Assembly (NCBI GenBank): GCA_008828725.1
Contig: MEHQ01002721.1
Coordinates: 660,309 to 724,308 of the forward strand
Reading direction: 5' to 3'
DNA: 64,000 nucleotides
From: Saccharina japonica
Lineage: Eukaryota; Sar; Phaeophyceae; Laminariales; Laminariaceae
Part shown: positions 40,808 through 50,699 of the stretch, in pieces
Numbering within the stretch: the stretch's first letter is position 1
Layout: each line of letters opens with the position of its first letter
Notes under the pieces: generated by a model
What the model saw: the letters and a program-made list of their open reading frames with translations, nothing else
Database searches by the model: none
Told to the model about the DNA's origin: nothing
Position numbers and translations under genes: made by a program

Positions 40808-41055
40808 GTTTAATGTTGCTTTTGTCAAATTTGACTAAAGTACTACAGGAAACGCCAAAAATCGCAGTTTACCACCAGCCCCTCGTGGTAAATTTGACAA
40901 AATGACACATTTTTGTTTGTCGTAGCACGCACCTGGTATAAATAGTTTAGTCACTTTTTACCTCCAGGGGTCCATGGTAAAACTTTAGCTTTGTTTCGCG
41001 ATTTTTGTCAAATTTGACAAATAATTGTCCTATTTGACAAAAGCAACATTGAAAC
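40808..41055. mobile_element. 248-bp TIR element
   Basis: Left GTTTAATGTTGCTTTTGTC is inverted at the right as GACAAAAGCAACATTGAAAC. Two small internal hairpins contain TTTACCAC and TTTTACC motifs. No clear TSD; superfamily unknown. Confidence 0.65.
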
Positions 41056-41059
41056 AATT

Positions 41060-41150
41060 AAACCACGCATCCCTTTCGAGACGAAGCACCGTTTCGATTC
41101 CTGATAATGCAGACGCCTCCAACATTTTGGGCGCTCATTACGTGTGTTGC
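41060..41150 (-). repeat. Family B repeat, inverted, tail-less
   Basis: Plus strand CCACGCATCCCTTTCGAGAC, CGCCTCCAACATTTTGGGC and GCTCATTACGTG. Its 3' end adjoins the 248-bp TIR element and has no G tract. Confidence 0.7.
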
Positions 41151-41209
41151 GTGTTCCTGGTATTTTACATACACATCTTTCACGCGTCGGAGAGGTCATG
41201 ATCTAGGCC

Positions 41210-42157
41210 GTCGGTTCCGACTTGATGATCTAGGCCTTTCAGGGAAGATATAGTATGTTCACGATCTTGTATGATCTGTATGATCTGTATGATCTGTATG
41301 ATCTAGCTTATGCTGCCTGGTGGGACCCGTATAACCTGCTGCATAATTTACGTACCTAGCACATGTTTCCTTGGTTGGATCTGTATCCATGCAGATCCTG
41401 CACCACCTCTCACAAGGGCAGGCGAGGAACTATAGGATATACTGAAGATCATGATCTATCTGTGTATGATCTAGATCATGGTCTATCTGTAGACGATCTA
41501 GATTATGATATATCTGTAGATGGTAGAGATCATGATCTACAGATGGATCATGATCTAGATTATGATCTATTTGTAGATGATCTAGAACATGATATGTCTG
41601 TATATGATCTACAGTAGATCATGATCTATCTGTACATCATCTAGACCATGATATACCTGTAGATTATCTAGATCATGATTTTCCTGTAGATGGTTTATAT
41701 CATGATCTATCTGTAGATGATCTAGATCATGACATGTTCGAGGTGTGACACATTTCACCTACCTTGTCCGCCCGTCCTGTTTTTTTGCCTTTTATGGCCG
41801 CCGTCTATCTCCTATCACGGGGGCAAAGACACACACAGACACTCATCTAGATCATCTAGATCATCTAGATACCTAACCTGCCGTTAAGACATGTGGGTGT
41901 AGGATCTGTAAAGTATAGATCCAACCCAGGACAAGCATGTCCTAGATCATGCAGGGTATTACGGCTCCCACCGGGCAACATGAGCTACAGATCATTCTGG
42001 TACAGATCATGCAGATAATACAGATCATTTAAAAATCATACAGATCATACATATCATACAGGTAATACAGATCACACAGATCATACAAATCATACAGATC
42101 ATACAGATCAGGAATCTGTCTGCCCTGAAAGAGCTAGATCATCAAGTGGGAATCGAC
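41210..42157. mobile_element. 948-bp fold-back element with GATC minisatellite arms
   Basis: The ends (41210-41244 and 42123-42157) are inverted: GTCGGTTCCGACTTGATGAT then CTTTCAGGG. Both arms carry GTTTCCTTGGTTGGATCTGT / ATCCAACCCAGGACAAGC and tracts of ATCTGTAGATGATCTAG or ATACAGATCAT. The centre (about 41741-41840) is unique. Partial copies lie at 5785-6220 and 32855-33057. No coding region. Confidence 0.75.
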
Positions 42158-43083
42158 GATCTATGTGCCTGAGGTGGGTGGACAGGTCGCTATCGAACAG
42201 CCGACCCAGCCCGCTCTTCTTTCGAACAGCGTTCATATTATGAACAACCTGTTGACTCGGTTGTCTTTTGGCTCGGACGCTTGCGAGCAGCGTAGTAGCA
42301 GCGTGGCTCTCTGTTTTGTTTTGTTCGTTTTTTTTGTATGAAGCTACCCGATCTCTACGTAAGCGAGGTCCCCTCGCATCTACTATTTCGAACTGCGAGG
42401 AGACGTAGACTGCAAGTTGCAAGTACCAGCTCGCTCTTTTTGGCGAAACATATCGACGTCTATCCATCAAAGCTTTTAGCCCGGTTGGCTACTGCTATTA
42501 TTGTGGACTTCGGAATTCTGCGAGCGTTTGTCTTTTTAGTTTGTTTTGGTCGTAGGCTGTGTTTTGTGTTCACACAAAACGCCAGAGCCTCTCGCCATTT
42601 AGAGATGTAGGTAGACGGTGCCTCTACTTATGTGCTGCAAACACGGGTACACATACACCTGGTGTATTGTATCGGATACACAACAGCATGTGTTGCCTCG
42701 TACATAATTGGTGTGCATGAATATATGTAATGCAAATATTTGGTGTATTATACGTTCAGTCGGTACGGAAGTCAGTCGTGCTAATTCTACGACATTCTGA
42801 GAACATCTACGTACCCGGTACCTATGAATAGATGTGCACTACTACCGCTACTACTGTATGTACTACTACTATTACTACTAAAGACAATACTACAGTGTAT
42901 ACTAAACCACTGCTGCTGCTGCTACTACTTCTACTACCTACTATACTATCCTACTGTATAACTGGTACTAAACTACTGCTGTTCCTACTATTAATATTAA
43001 TCGCCCATAGATCTGTGGAGGACGCGTTGCAAACAAGCTGAAACTCATCACAACTTGTCCTCAATTTATACAACGTCCCAAGC
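42158..43083. other. No confident gene
   Basis: A 90-codon plus-strand frame (42338-42610) and a 120-codon minus-strand frame (42108-42470) are open, non-repetitive and unrecognised. An ACT/CTG-rich tract covers about 42840-42990. Confidence 0.35.
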
Positions 43084-43248
43084 TTGAGCGAAGACGAAAT
43101 GACAATACCGCTAGGGTTGCCCCGTTCATATTGTCAAACCTTTACCCAATGCCTGCCCCGTGATGTTACTGCACTCTCATCTGTGATATCCCTCCCTCCC
43201 TCCCTCCCTCCCTCCCCTCCCCTCCCTCCCCCCCTCCCTCCCTTACAG

Positions 43249-43434
43249 GTGTGCACCCCAAAAGCTGAGCCGTACCTGTCAGCGCTTCTCGTGGACGTAG
43301 CAGGAGGCGCCGCGCAACAGTGGCATCCCTTAACGGCAGGAGTGTTGTGCGGCTTAACCAGCCTGGCTAGCATGCTCCTAGGATTTCGCTGGGGAACGGA
43401 CTACAGCACCTCCCACAAAGGCATCGCTATTTGA
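43249..43434 (+). CDS. Candidate 3'-terminal exon, 61 codons plus stop
   Basis: A ~60-base CCCT-rich pyrimidine tract and TTACAG acceptor (ending 43248) precede a phase-0 frame to TGA at 43432. It starts VCTPKAEPYLSALLVDVAGG and contains a hydrophobic stretch (LTAGVLCGLTSLASMLLGF), a possible membrane segment, then a polar tail ending HKGIAI. GC-rich codons contrast with the flanks. I do not recognise the family. The frame is also open upstream to an ATG at 43084, so a single-exon 116-codon ORF is possible, but then it would encode the pyrimidine tract as polyproline. It is on the same strand as the 20458 exon; linkage is unproved. Confidence 0.45.
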   Translation: MCTPKAEPYLSALLVDVAGGAAQQWHPLTAGVLCGLTSLASMLLGFRWGTDYSTSHKGIAI

Positions 43435-43456
43435 TGACGGGATCGTTCGAGGGCAA

Positions 43457-43775
43457 AAGCTGGTTGGGGCGGGGGGGGGGGGATCCCCTTCCCCCCGAAC
43501 ACGCCTCCGGTGGAGAGGGGGGGGGGGGGGGGCTCCCCCCCCCCCCCCGCAGACGCCGCCGGGGGAGAGGGGGGGGGGGGGGGGCTCCCCCCCCCCCCCC
43601 GCAGACGCCGCCGGGGGAGAGGGGGGGGGGGGGGGGCTTACGGACAGCGGTGATGCTGTGCGCTGTCATTTGACAGCCCCCCCCCCCCCCGGGCGGGAGG
43701 GTGGGGGGGGGGGGGGGGGGGGGGGGGGCTTACGGACAGCGGTGATGCTGTGCGCTGTCATTTGACACAGCCTCA
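43457..43775 (+). repeat. Tandem array of long G and C tracts
   Basis: Units of about 60 bp alternate runs of 12-18 Gs with runs of 12-14 Cs around CAGACGCCGCCGGGGGAGAG. After them TTACGGACAGCGGTGATGCT then GTCATTTGACA is repeated at about 43636 and 43730, with a diverged third at about 43810. Strong G-quadruplex and G/C hairpin potential. Confidence 0.9.
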
Positions 43776-43859
43776 CCCTCTCCCCCCCCTACAAAACATG
43801 CCTCTTAACCATCGACAAATGTTGATGCTGTTTGCTGTCATTTGACAGAGAAGGGCGTT

Positions 43860-44423
43860 TTTTTTTCTTCTTCCAGAGTACGTATACCTCCCTCCTATGG
43901 CGGGTGGACACTAGTAATAGCATTAGCAGTAGTGATACACCTGGTATTTTTCGCTGGGCTGCATTTGACAAACAAAATTCCAAGAAATGGCGGTGGTATG
44001 TAGGGGGGAGGGTAATGCTTTTAGGTTAGATAGATTATATACGAGGTTAGGGGGGAAGGAAGAGAATACGGTACGTATATTTATGTACTATATTTTTGTT
44101 TAATCTGTAGCAGCATTTCGCTATGAATTTTAGCTTCTTGGTTTTTGTTTTTGCTCCGATTTTGTTGTTTTTGTTGTTTTTGTTGTTTGTTGTTTTTATT
44201 TTTGTTCGTCGGACTGAGTCTTCAAGCACCTAAGCGTAACCGATCGCCCCGTCACGCCTTACTTTACGGTCGCGCTCGGGCGCGTGCTGTGCCCGCTTGA
44301 TGACTGTGGGGAACCCCCCTTGCAGGGGAACCCCCCCCCCCCCCCCCCCCCCCCTCCAGGCAGCCTTTGACCTCCTCGGCGACTGCCTAGCGCAATTTGT
44401 AGTTTTTTTTTTTCATTGGCATC
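43860..44423. other. No gene seen; C homopolymer
   Basis: AT-rich, with a ~20-base C run at about 44333-44354 and a GTTTTTGTT-type tract at 44140-44205. Confidence 0.4.
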
Positions 44424-44427
44424 TTAA

Positions 44428-44520
44428 CCCCGCTAGAAATTCTCACGCACCGTTTTGGGGAGAACCTACTTGAGATTAGTGTGGGGCACTTTTTTCAGCG
44501 GTGTACCACGTATATACTGG
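44428..44520 (+). mobile_element. piggyBac-type MITE, 93 bp
   Basis: CCCCGCTAGAAATTC to ATATACTGG between TTAA (44424-44427) and TTAA (44521-44524). Core GGAGAACCTACTTGAGATTA. The most diverged copy, yet with intact TTAA flanks. Confidence 0.7.
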
Positions 44521-44576
44521 TTAAGGTTTGCCAAGAGGCGGAAACAGTGGTAAGAGGGAAATTACCCCCCCCCCCC

Positions 44577-44740
44577 CTTCATGCGACTCGCCCAACACCT
44601 CACGTTTCGCTTCGCGCTTTCGATACAAGCAATGCCTGCCTGGTTGGTGAAAACCCAACGTGCTCCGTCGCGGCATTGTAGGGATGCGAGGGTCTATGGT
44701 CATACGACTATGTCTATGCACAACATGAGTACCCCCCCCT
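44577..44740 (+). repeat. Family A repeat, preceded and followed by C tracts
   Basis: CTTCATGCGACTCGCCCAAC to ACAACATGAGTACCCC. A 13-base C run precedes its truncation point, as well as the normal tail. Confidence 0.75.
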
Positions 44741-44994
44741 CCGCGCTAGCCTACGTCTGCGGTCTCTCGACGTGAAACGGTTTTTACCGTATTTTTGTTG
44801 GGAACAAAAGTTGGCGGGCTTATTTATCCGCTCGGCAGACTATAAGAGAGTATGGTTGTCTTTTTCAAAGGAACCGTTTCTTACACTCTGATATAGCTGG
44901 CCTTTCATGTTTTCTAGAAATAAGGAATTAGTGCAGAAATATTTCTGTTTTTCGGTCATACAAGGGTTATTGTAACTTAACCTAAAAAATGGTC

Positions 44995-45069
44995 AGTCTG
45001 GACGAAAATACAAGGATCGTTTGGTCTTCATGTTGATACCTAAACGGACCTTGTATTTCCGTCCAGATT
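44995..45069. repeat. Hairpin with ~27-bp stem
   Basis: GTCTGGACGAAAATACAAGG then ATCGTTT is inverted after a ~20-base loop. It is isolated, with no TSD seen. Could be a tiny MITE or a small-RNA precursor. Confidence 0.7.
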
Positions 45070-45251
45070 GCTCCCTTGTTTGATATTTCCTTTTTTGTTT
45101 TTTGTTCTTCCTGTATATTGGCAATGAGGTATCCGACAGTTATGTGAGGTGGACATCATAAAAAAAAGGGGCAATTGAAGAAATATTTATGACTGCAGTC
45201 GGGCCTCTTTTTGTTGGTCTTCCTTCTTTTGTATTTTTTGTTGCTATTGTA

Positions 45252-45367
45252 TGGAGGGGGGAAAGGAAGCGGGGGGCGGGGCGGGGGGGGTAGGGGGGAG
45301 GGCGTACTCATTTGTTGCTTGCCTTCGTCACTTGACTATTGACCACGCATCCCTTTCGAGACGGAGC
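45252..45367 (-). repeat. Family B repeat, inverted, with G-rich end
   Basis: A plus-strand G-rich tract (45252-45302), then GTACTCATTTGTTGCTTGCC and CCACGCATCCCTTTCGAGAC. Confidence 0.75.
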
Positions 45368-45576
45368 GAGGGGGGCTTCGGGCAAATGCCAACATCGCCA
45401 TTTTTTCGTGCTACATATGTTTTTTTTTTTTTTTGTAAGAGACGGTTATGGTGGTGAATATTTTATAGTAGATACATTTTTTCCGACATGAGAGGGGTCG
45501 CCGCTAGGGTGTGTGTATCGGCCGGTGCGCTTGCCGCCCTCTTGTGCTCGTTGTTTGTTTTCTCTTTTTTATTGTT

Positions 45577-46002
45577 GTTGGTTGGTTTGGTTCGGTTTGG
45601 TTTGGTTTGGTTTGTTTTCATTTGGTTGGTTGGTTGTTCCGGGTGCTTTTTTTTTTGTTCTGGTTGGTTTGGTTGGTTGGTTGATTTGTTTGGTCGGTTT
45701 GGTTTGATTGGTTTGATTGGTTTGATTGGTCGGTCGGGCTGGTTGGTTTGGTTTGGTTGGCCGGCTGGTTGGTCGAACTGGTTGATTGGTTGGTTGGCTT
45801 GATTAGTTTTGATTGGTTGGTTGGTGGCTTGCCCGAACTGGTTGTGCGGACTGGTTGGTTTATGGTTTGTTTGTTTGTTTGAATGTTTGGTTGGTCGGTC
45901 GGTTTGGTCGGTTGGTTGGCTGAATGAATGGGTGGTCGCTCGGTTTGGTTGTATATGTTTTGTTGGTTGGTTGGTTGGTTGATTGGTTGGTTGATTCGAC
46001 TA
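45577..46002 (+). repeat. GGTT/GGTTT-rich minisatellite, ~425 bp
   Basis: Irregular GGTTTGGTTGG units with occasional CGG and ATT variants. Runs of paired Gs could form two-layer G-quadruplexes. Open frames of both strands (W/L/V- and N/Q/T/P-rich) are artefacts. Confidence 0.9.
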
Positions 46003-46084
46003 GTTTCACCCTCACATCCTCGCGTGCTCCGCCCCCGCAAGCGTCGTTAATTAAACCCCTCGGGGTGTGGGGCGTGTCAGCAAT

Positions 46085-46230
46085 AATAGCAGCAACAGGA
46101 CAGCAACGATGATAGCAGCATTAGCACCAGCAGCAAGCAGTACGCGTAGCAGCAGCAGTATCGGCCTTAGCAACTCTAGCAGCAGTAGCGGCAGCAGCAG
46201 CAGCAGCAGTAGCAGCAGACGCGACCACTC
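46085..46230 (+). repeat. CAG/AGC-rich tract
   Basis: Imperfect (AGC)n with GCAGCAGCAGCAGTAGC; serine- or alanine-rich frames only. Confidence 0.85.
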
Positions 46231-47200
46231 TTACTGGATTCACTCGTAGCACGGTCTGATAGATGTAACTGCATGTGATCTGCGAGATTGGGGTAGTTAA
46301 TCGGGCATTTGCCTCCTTTGAATACTGTCGCCCAAAGCCCTGCGTGGCAGTAGTGTCGGTAGTGGGATGGTGGGTGAATCGACATCATAATATTGACGAT
46401 GGGGCGGGTGGTCAGTTCATACCCGGCGCTGACTTGCAGGCTGACGCTATGCGGTTCTGCAGGCACGTATACGCTGTACTGTACTGTACCGCACCGTATC
46501 AGTACGTACTACTGTGTTGTACCAGTACCGTGTTGTACCGGTATACACTACTGCTGTGCTGCACTGCACTGAAACTACTTAGTCGGTCGATCCGCTGGTG
46601 GTGTTTATTGGTTTAACGTTTGTCATTCGCACGGTGTCGCGTTCCTTCATTTTCTTTTTTTCTCCTTTTTTTTGTGTATTATTTTCTTTTTTTTACTCTT
46701 TTTTTTCGTATGATATGTCTGTTTGCCTGATGTTCTTCTTCTTGTCGTTCTTCCCTCTGCCATTTGCCATTTTATTTCGTTTTGCCCCTTGCGTCAGAAA
46801 AGTAAAAAACATTTAGGCGCGAGCCGGGCGTTTTTCCGCGGAGGGGAAGGTGGAGGGAGGGGGGGGGGGGGTCTACGGTAGTACTCGACGCCACCTAAGA
46901 TAATCTCAATTTGGGGTCCGAGGCTCGATTTCTTAGGTGAAGCAGGGTTTGTCCTAATCAGTAATTAAGAGTAGGTATTTTTCAATGGGTTTTCTTGTGT
47001 TTTGTGCAAATGGTGAGCCAAAAACATGTTAAAACTCCCAGAATATGCCGTGTTTTTGTCAGAAACCACAGCAATAGGCATAATAAGCAGTCGCTCGTTA
47101 TCGTTCGCTATCGATCGATTGGTTGGTTCTGTTCGGAGGGATGTTCTTCCTTTAGGGATGTTTGTGTTACGGCGGCAGGGGGGAAGGGGTCATGCATGCA
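46231..47200. other. No gene seen
   Basis: Includes a T-rich stretch at 46640-46710 and a G tract at about 46858-46871. Confidence 0.35.
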
Positions 47201-47241
47201 TGGGGGTGGTGTACTCATGTCATGCATGGCCGTAGTCGTAC
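47201..47241 (-). repeat. Family A terminal fragment
   Basis: Plus strand GTGGTGTACTCATGTCATGC to GTAGTCGTACGC. G tracts follow at 47245-47275. Confidence 0.55.
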
Positions 47242-47900
47242 GCATAGGGGGGTGTATGCATGGGGGGGGGGGGGGTTATAAGGCTTACCCTGGATTGAGT
47301 AATTGGTCGATATTGTGCCCAGGTAGCTCAGTAGGTATCACCTTCACACCTTCCCAAGGGGGGGTAGGAGCGATACGATAACATTCCATCAATAATTATT
47401 ATTAATACGTATTTACAGCAGTGTTTTTTGTTTGTTTTATCTTTGAACGAGCGTTACGAGATAAGATGATCTCAATCGATCAATCAGTATTTTGTTGTTT
47501 CACTCTTTGCTTTGTTTTTGCCTACTATATACGGCATGTCCCCGTATCATCATATAGTATTAATAGTATGAGTTACTTCAAGAGCGGTATATATACCCCT
47601 ATATATTGCCTGTGTATGTTGTATGTACCAGGTTCACGTATTAAGCGGGGACAAGGAACGAAGGAACGAGAGAGAACGAGGAGTATTATGATCGACAGCG
47701 CTTGAAGCATGCATAAATGAGTGTGTGGATCGCGCGGGATTATGAGTTAGCTGGCGGAAGTCCATTGGCGACGACGGAACGATGATACCTGTTGTAGGCA
47801 TACCTAGTATTCTCTAGGCTTCAGTTCTCCAGTCTGTGACTGGAGTGGTCATTTGGAAATTCAAAACTCGTGACAGATTTCCCGTGAAAAAAGTGGTCGA
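47242..47900. other. No gene; A-box-like string
   Basis: GGTAGCTCAGTAGGTATCAC near 47322 resembles a tRNA D arm, but no T arm follows. No ORF of note. Confidence 0.3.
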
Positions 47901-47917
47901 GATAATCGAGTGAATAA

Positions 47918-48201
47918 GTGACCCCCAAAAACACACCCCGGGTACCCCCTCGTCCGCTTGACCCTCAAAGCCCGTTCTTGGCGCACGGCAGCAGCGTCGC
48001 GCTAGTTTCTGCACGCCTCGACAGCCTAGCACAAACCATGCGCCTCTGCGGAGTATCAGCATCAGAGGTGGGGTGTGTGCGACACGCCGAGAACAGCAGC
48101 AAGCAGCGAGCAGATCAACACGCAACACACGCCGAGCACTGAATGACCTTTGGGAGTTCCATAAATATTGTTTGAACAGGGGGAAGGTGGGTTAGTTGTG
48201 A
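47918..48201 (+). repeat. Satellite-flank unit, diverged third copy
   Basis: Matches the inner ~280 bp of 49651-50699 (GTACCCCCTCGTCCGC, GCCTCGACAGCCTAGCACA, GTGGGGTGTGTGCGACACGC, GAGTTCCATAAATATTG). It contains a 74-codon frame (47918-48142) parallel to those at 49940 and 61434 but ending differently after a small indel. No satellite follows it. Confidence 0.75.
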
Positions 48202-48204
48202 TGG

Positions 48205-48388
48205 CCGGCTGCGGGCAAAGATGTCGGGAGACATGTCAAGCAAGGCAAAACGTGCGCTGTCAAGGGTGTAGGGCGGAAGTGTACCACGCTAAAACATAGT
48301 AGTTTGGTGTCAGTCACGGCATGTCAAGGCAAACCTGCTGTCTGTCAAGGGTTGAATGTCCTGTCTCCCGGCATCTTTGGCTGCGGGT
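48205..48388. repeat. Inverted-repeat unit
   Basis: GCAAAGATGTCGGGAGACAT (48215 on) is inverted near 48360-48382 (CCTGTCTCCCGGCATCTTTG). A TGTCAAG motif recurs four times inside. MITE-like, no TSD found. Confidence 0.5.
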
Positions 48389-49140
48389 ATGTACGAGACA
48401 CATGCCATGTACCACGCCTCGTCAGCTCGCAACAGCAACGAACAGTGAACGGCGACTCTGGATCGGTATGCATCTGCCGTACGCAGTGTGTGTGCCATTG
48501 TGCCTTGGACTTCTCGCCGTTCGTAGTTCGGCCATGGTCAACAACAGCAACAACAGCAGTAGGAGGTCAAATGCTGGCAGGGTGTCTACGTCAAATGCTG
48601 GCAGGGTACCCAAGATGGCCACGTGTGTGTGACTGCTGTACAGCTACAGTACTATACTGTACACTGTACTGCTGCTGCTGCTGTAAAGTCTACGAGTACG
48701 AAGAGGCGCGCGCCGAGTGCGCTTCCCTTCGTCTCTAGGCCCGAGCCCGCGCCAGCCGACTGTAGTTTGGCGACAGAGAGGCCCACCGATCGTCGGCTGC
48801 GCTTCGGGCGCGAAGCAACGTCGCTGTGTCACCATCCAACTCATCGATCGTGCTGCTGCTGCTGCTTGCTTGCTGCATGGATGATATCTTGAATTTAGAG
48901 ACCGTGCTTTTTTTCGATTTGAAAATCTGATGACCCAAGTCGTGACCGAAGATTTGTATTTTTCGATGCAAAAAACGAAAGCACCGTCCTATCTAATGCA
49001 GTCCGATTGTGCAAAATCTGACCGGAAAAATTCCGATTTGAGAATCAGATGGCCCAAGTCGTCAGAGTTTGGCCTCTCCGTATATATACCCACAGACTTT
49101 ACAGCAGCAGCAGCCTTAATATTTTACGGTTGTTTATATA
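48389..49140. other. No gene; short direct duplication
   Basis: CTGATGACCCAAGTCGT (48927) recurs as CAGATGGCCCAAGTCGT (49046) in a longer similar context. CTG runs at 48668 and 48850. Confidence 0.45.
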
Positions 49141-49800
49141 CTGCTGTATTAGAGTACTGGTGGCCTAAATATTCGGAGTACTTGGAGTATAAGCAGTACT
49201 GAAGGCCCAAATACTCCGAGTAAACTGGGAGGATGAGCAGTACTTATACTCGAATACAAGCAGTAGTACTCGGAGTAAAAACATGTAAATTGCTCGGAGT
49301 ACTCCGAGAAATCGAGAGGATTGGACACCGAAATACTGCGAGTACACAAAGTACCTGAAGCATTTTTTCCCGAGAAAACTCTAACTATACTCCGAGGTAA
49401 TGGGAGCATCGGTGAATTTTGAAATGCTATAAACGCCAGTCACATGCCCCCAGAACCTGGGAGCAATGACGGCCAAGAGTCTTGTTAATGATGCAAAGAT
49501 GCTCCTAACGTACTTCACACTCCGAGTATACTCCGAGTTCAAGTACATTTCGTACTCCAAGTTAGAGTACTGGCCGTCTGAATACTCGGGGTACTTGGAG
49601 TATGAGCAGTACTGAAGCCCCAAAAACCCGACATACTCCAAGGACACGAAATATCGAGAGTGTTCATACCCGAAATACTCCGAGTACGAGCAGTATCCCG
49701 GAGTATCGAACCCCGAAATACTCCGAGTACACGAAGCACCTGAGATATTTTATCTCCAATGCTATACTCCTTAATTTACTCCAAGGTACTCGGAGCATTT
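49141..49800. repeat. Cluster of palindromic ACTCCGAGTA motifs
   Basis: Variants of TACTCGGAGTA and CTCCGAGTAC occur about every 20-50 bp on both strands (for example 49175, 49208, 49301, 49335, 49527, 49583, 49677, 49719, 49787). Spacing is irregular, so it is not a simple tandem repeat. Confidence 0.75.
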
Positions 49801-50699
49801 GTGCAACATTGAACACAACGAGGAACTACCCCTGAGCCCGCAGGAAAAACGCCGGACAGATACGAGTACTTGTGCATTTTTTTTCAAGACTGGAGACTAG
49901 CAACGCGAATGATACTCATTCGATTGCGATACAAGCACAATGATTATCAATGCTATAATATGTTTGATTGTACATTTATATGTAGCGTTATTCTCCGGTC
50001 CTTGGACCGGAGACTCAGAAAGCATAATCCCAAAAGTGATGCCCGATTTTCAAGATAATAGGCTTGACAGAAATGTGACCCCTCAAATCACACCACGGTT
50101 ACCCCCTTGTCCCCTCGACCCTCAAAGCCCGTTCTTGGCGTACAGCAGCGGCGTCGCGACAGTTTTTGCACGCCTCGACAGCCTAGCACACACCATGCGC
50201 CTCGGCGGAGTATCAGCAACAGAGGTGGGGTGTGTGCGACACGCCGAGGACAGCAGTACGCACCGAGCAGATCAGCACGCAAACACGCCGAGCACTGAGT
50301 GACCTTTGGGAGTTCCACATCTATGATGAATATTGTTTGAACAGGAGGAAGGGGGGTTGTGATTGATGTGTATCCGGTTACTTGCTGGTACTCTATAGTA
50401 CGAAAGTGCGAGGCCGCGTTCGACCTTACTATTGGCAGAAAAACGTACCGCTGGGGAAAAGCACACTGATACGTTTAATGGCGCTGGCCATCTACAGTTA
50501 AACGGAGCAACGCACAAACATGAGTACGTAATTAATGGAAGTTAAGAAAAACGAATACTCCATAAACCGCATACCGGAACCCGGCATTGATGCCGACATT
50601 TTCTATTGTAAAACCCCGAGAAAAACAGGCTCGCGCTTCTTGCTCGCGCGCCTCAGTTCCCATTCCTAAGGAGTTTACTCTCAGGTTTTATGTGCTGTA
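49651..50699 (+). repeat. Satellite-flank unit, copy 1
   Basis: A ~1-kb segment matching 61166-62154, each directly upstream of a satellite array. It holds ACTCCGAGTA motifs at its left and AGAAAAACAGGCTCGCGCTT near its right end. A 120-codon frame lies at 49940-50302. Confidence 0.85.
49940..50302 (+). CDS. Hypothetical frame in the satellite-flank unit
   Basis: The 120-codon frame includes LDSLAHTMRLGGVSATEVGC and ends ADQHANTPSTE. The 61434-61769 copy keeps the whole second half in frame with few changes, and the 47918-48142 copy keeps most of it. The minus strand is open too over the same part, so preserved frame alone is weak evidence. No domain recognised. Confidence 0.2.
   Translation: MIINAIICLIVHLYVALFSGPWTGDSESIIPKVMPDFQDNRLDRNVTPQITPRLPPCPLDPQSPFLAYSSGVATVFARLDSLAHTMRLGGVSATEVGCVRHAEDSSTHRADQHANTPSTE

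Noticed and set aside
45488..46040. 104- and 140-codon ORFs rich in W/L/V or N/Q/T/P
   Set aside because: They follow from the GGTT minisatellite. The composition is fully explained by the repeat.
47315..47375. tRNA gene at GGTAGCTCAGTAGG
   Set aside because: Only a D-arm-like string exists. No T arm, acceptor pairing or B box follows.
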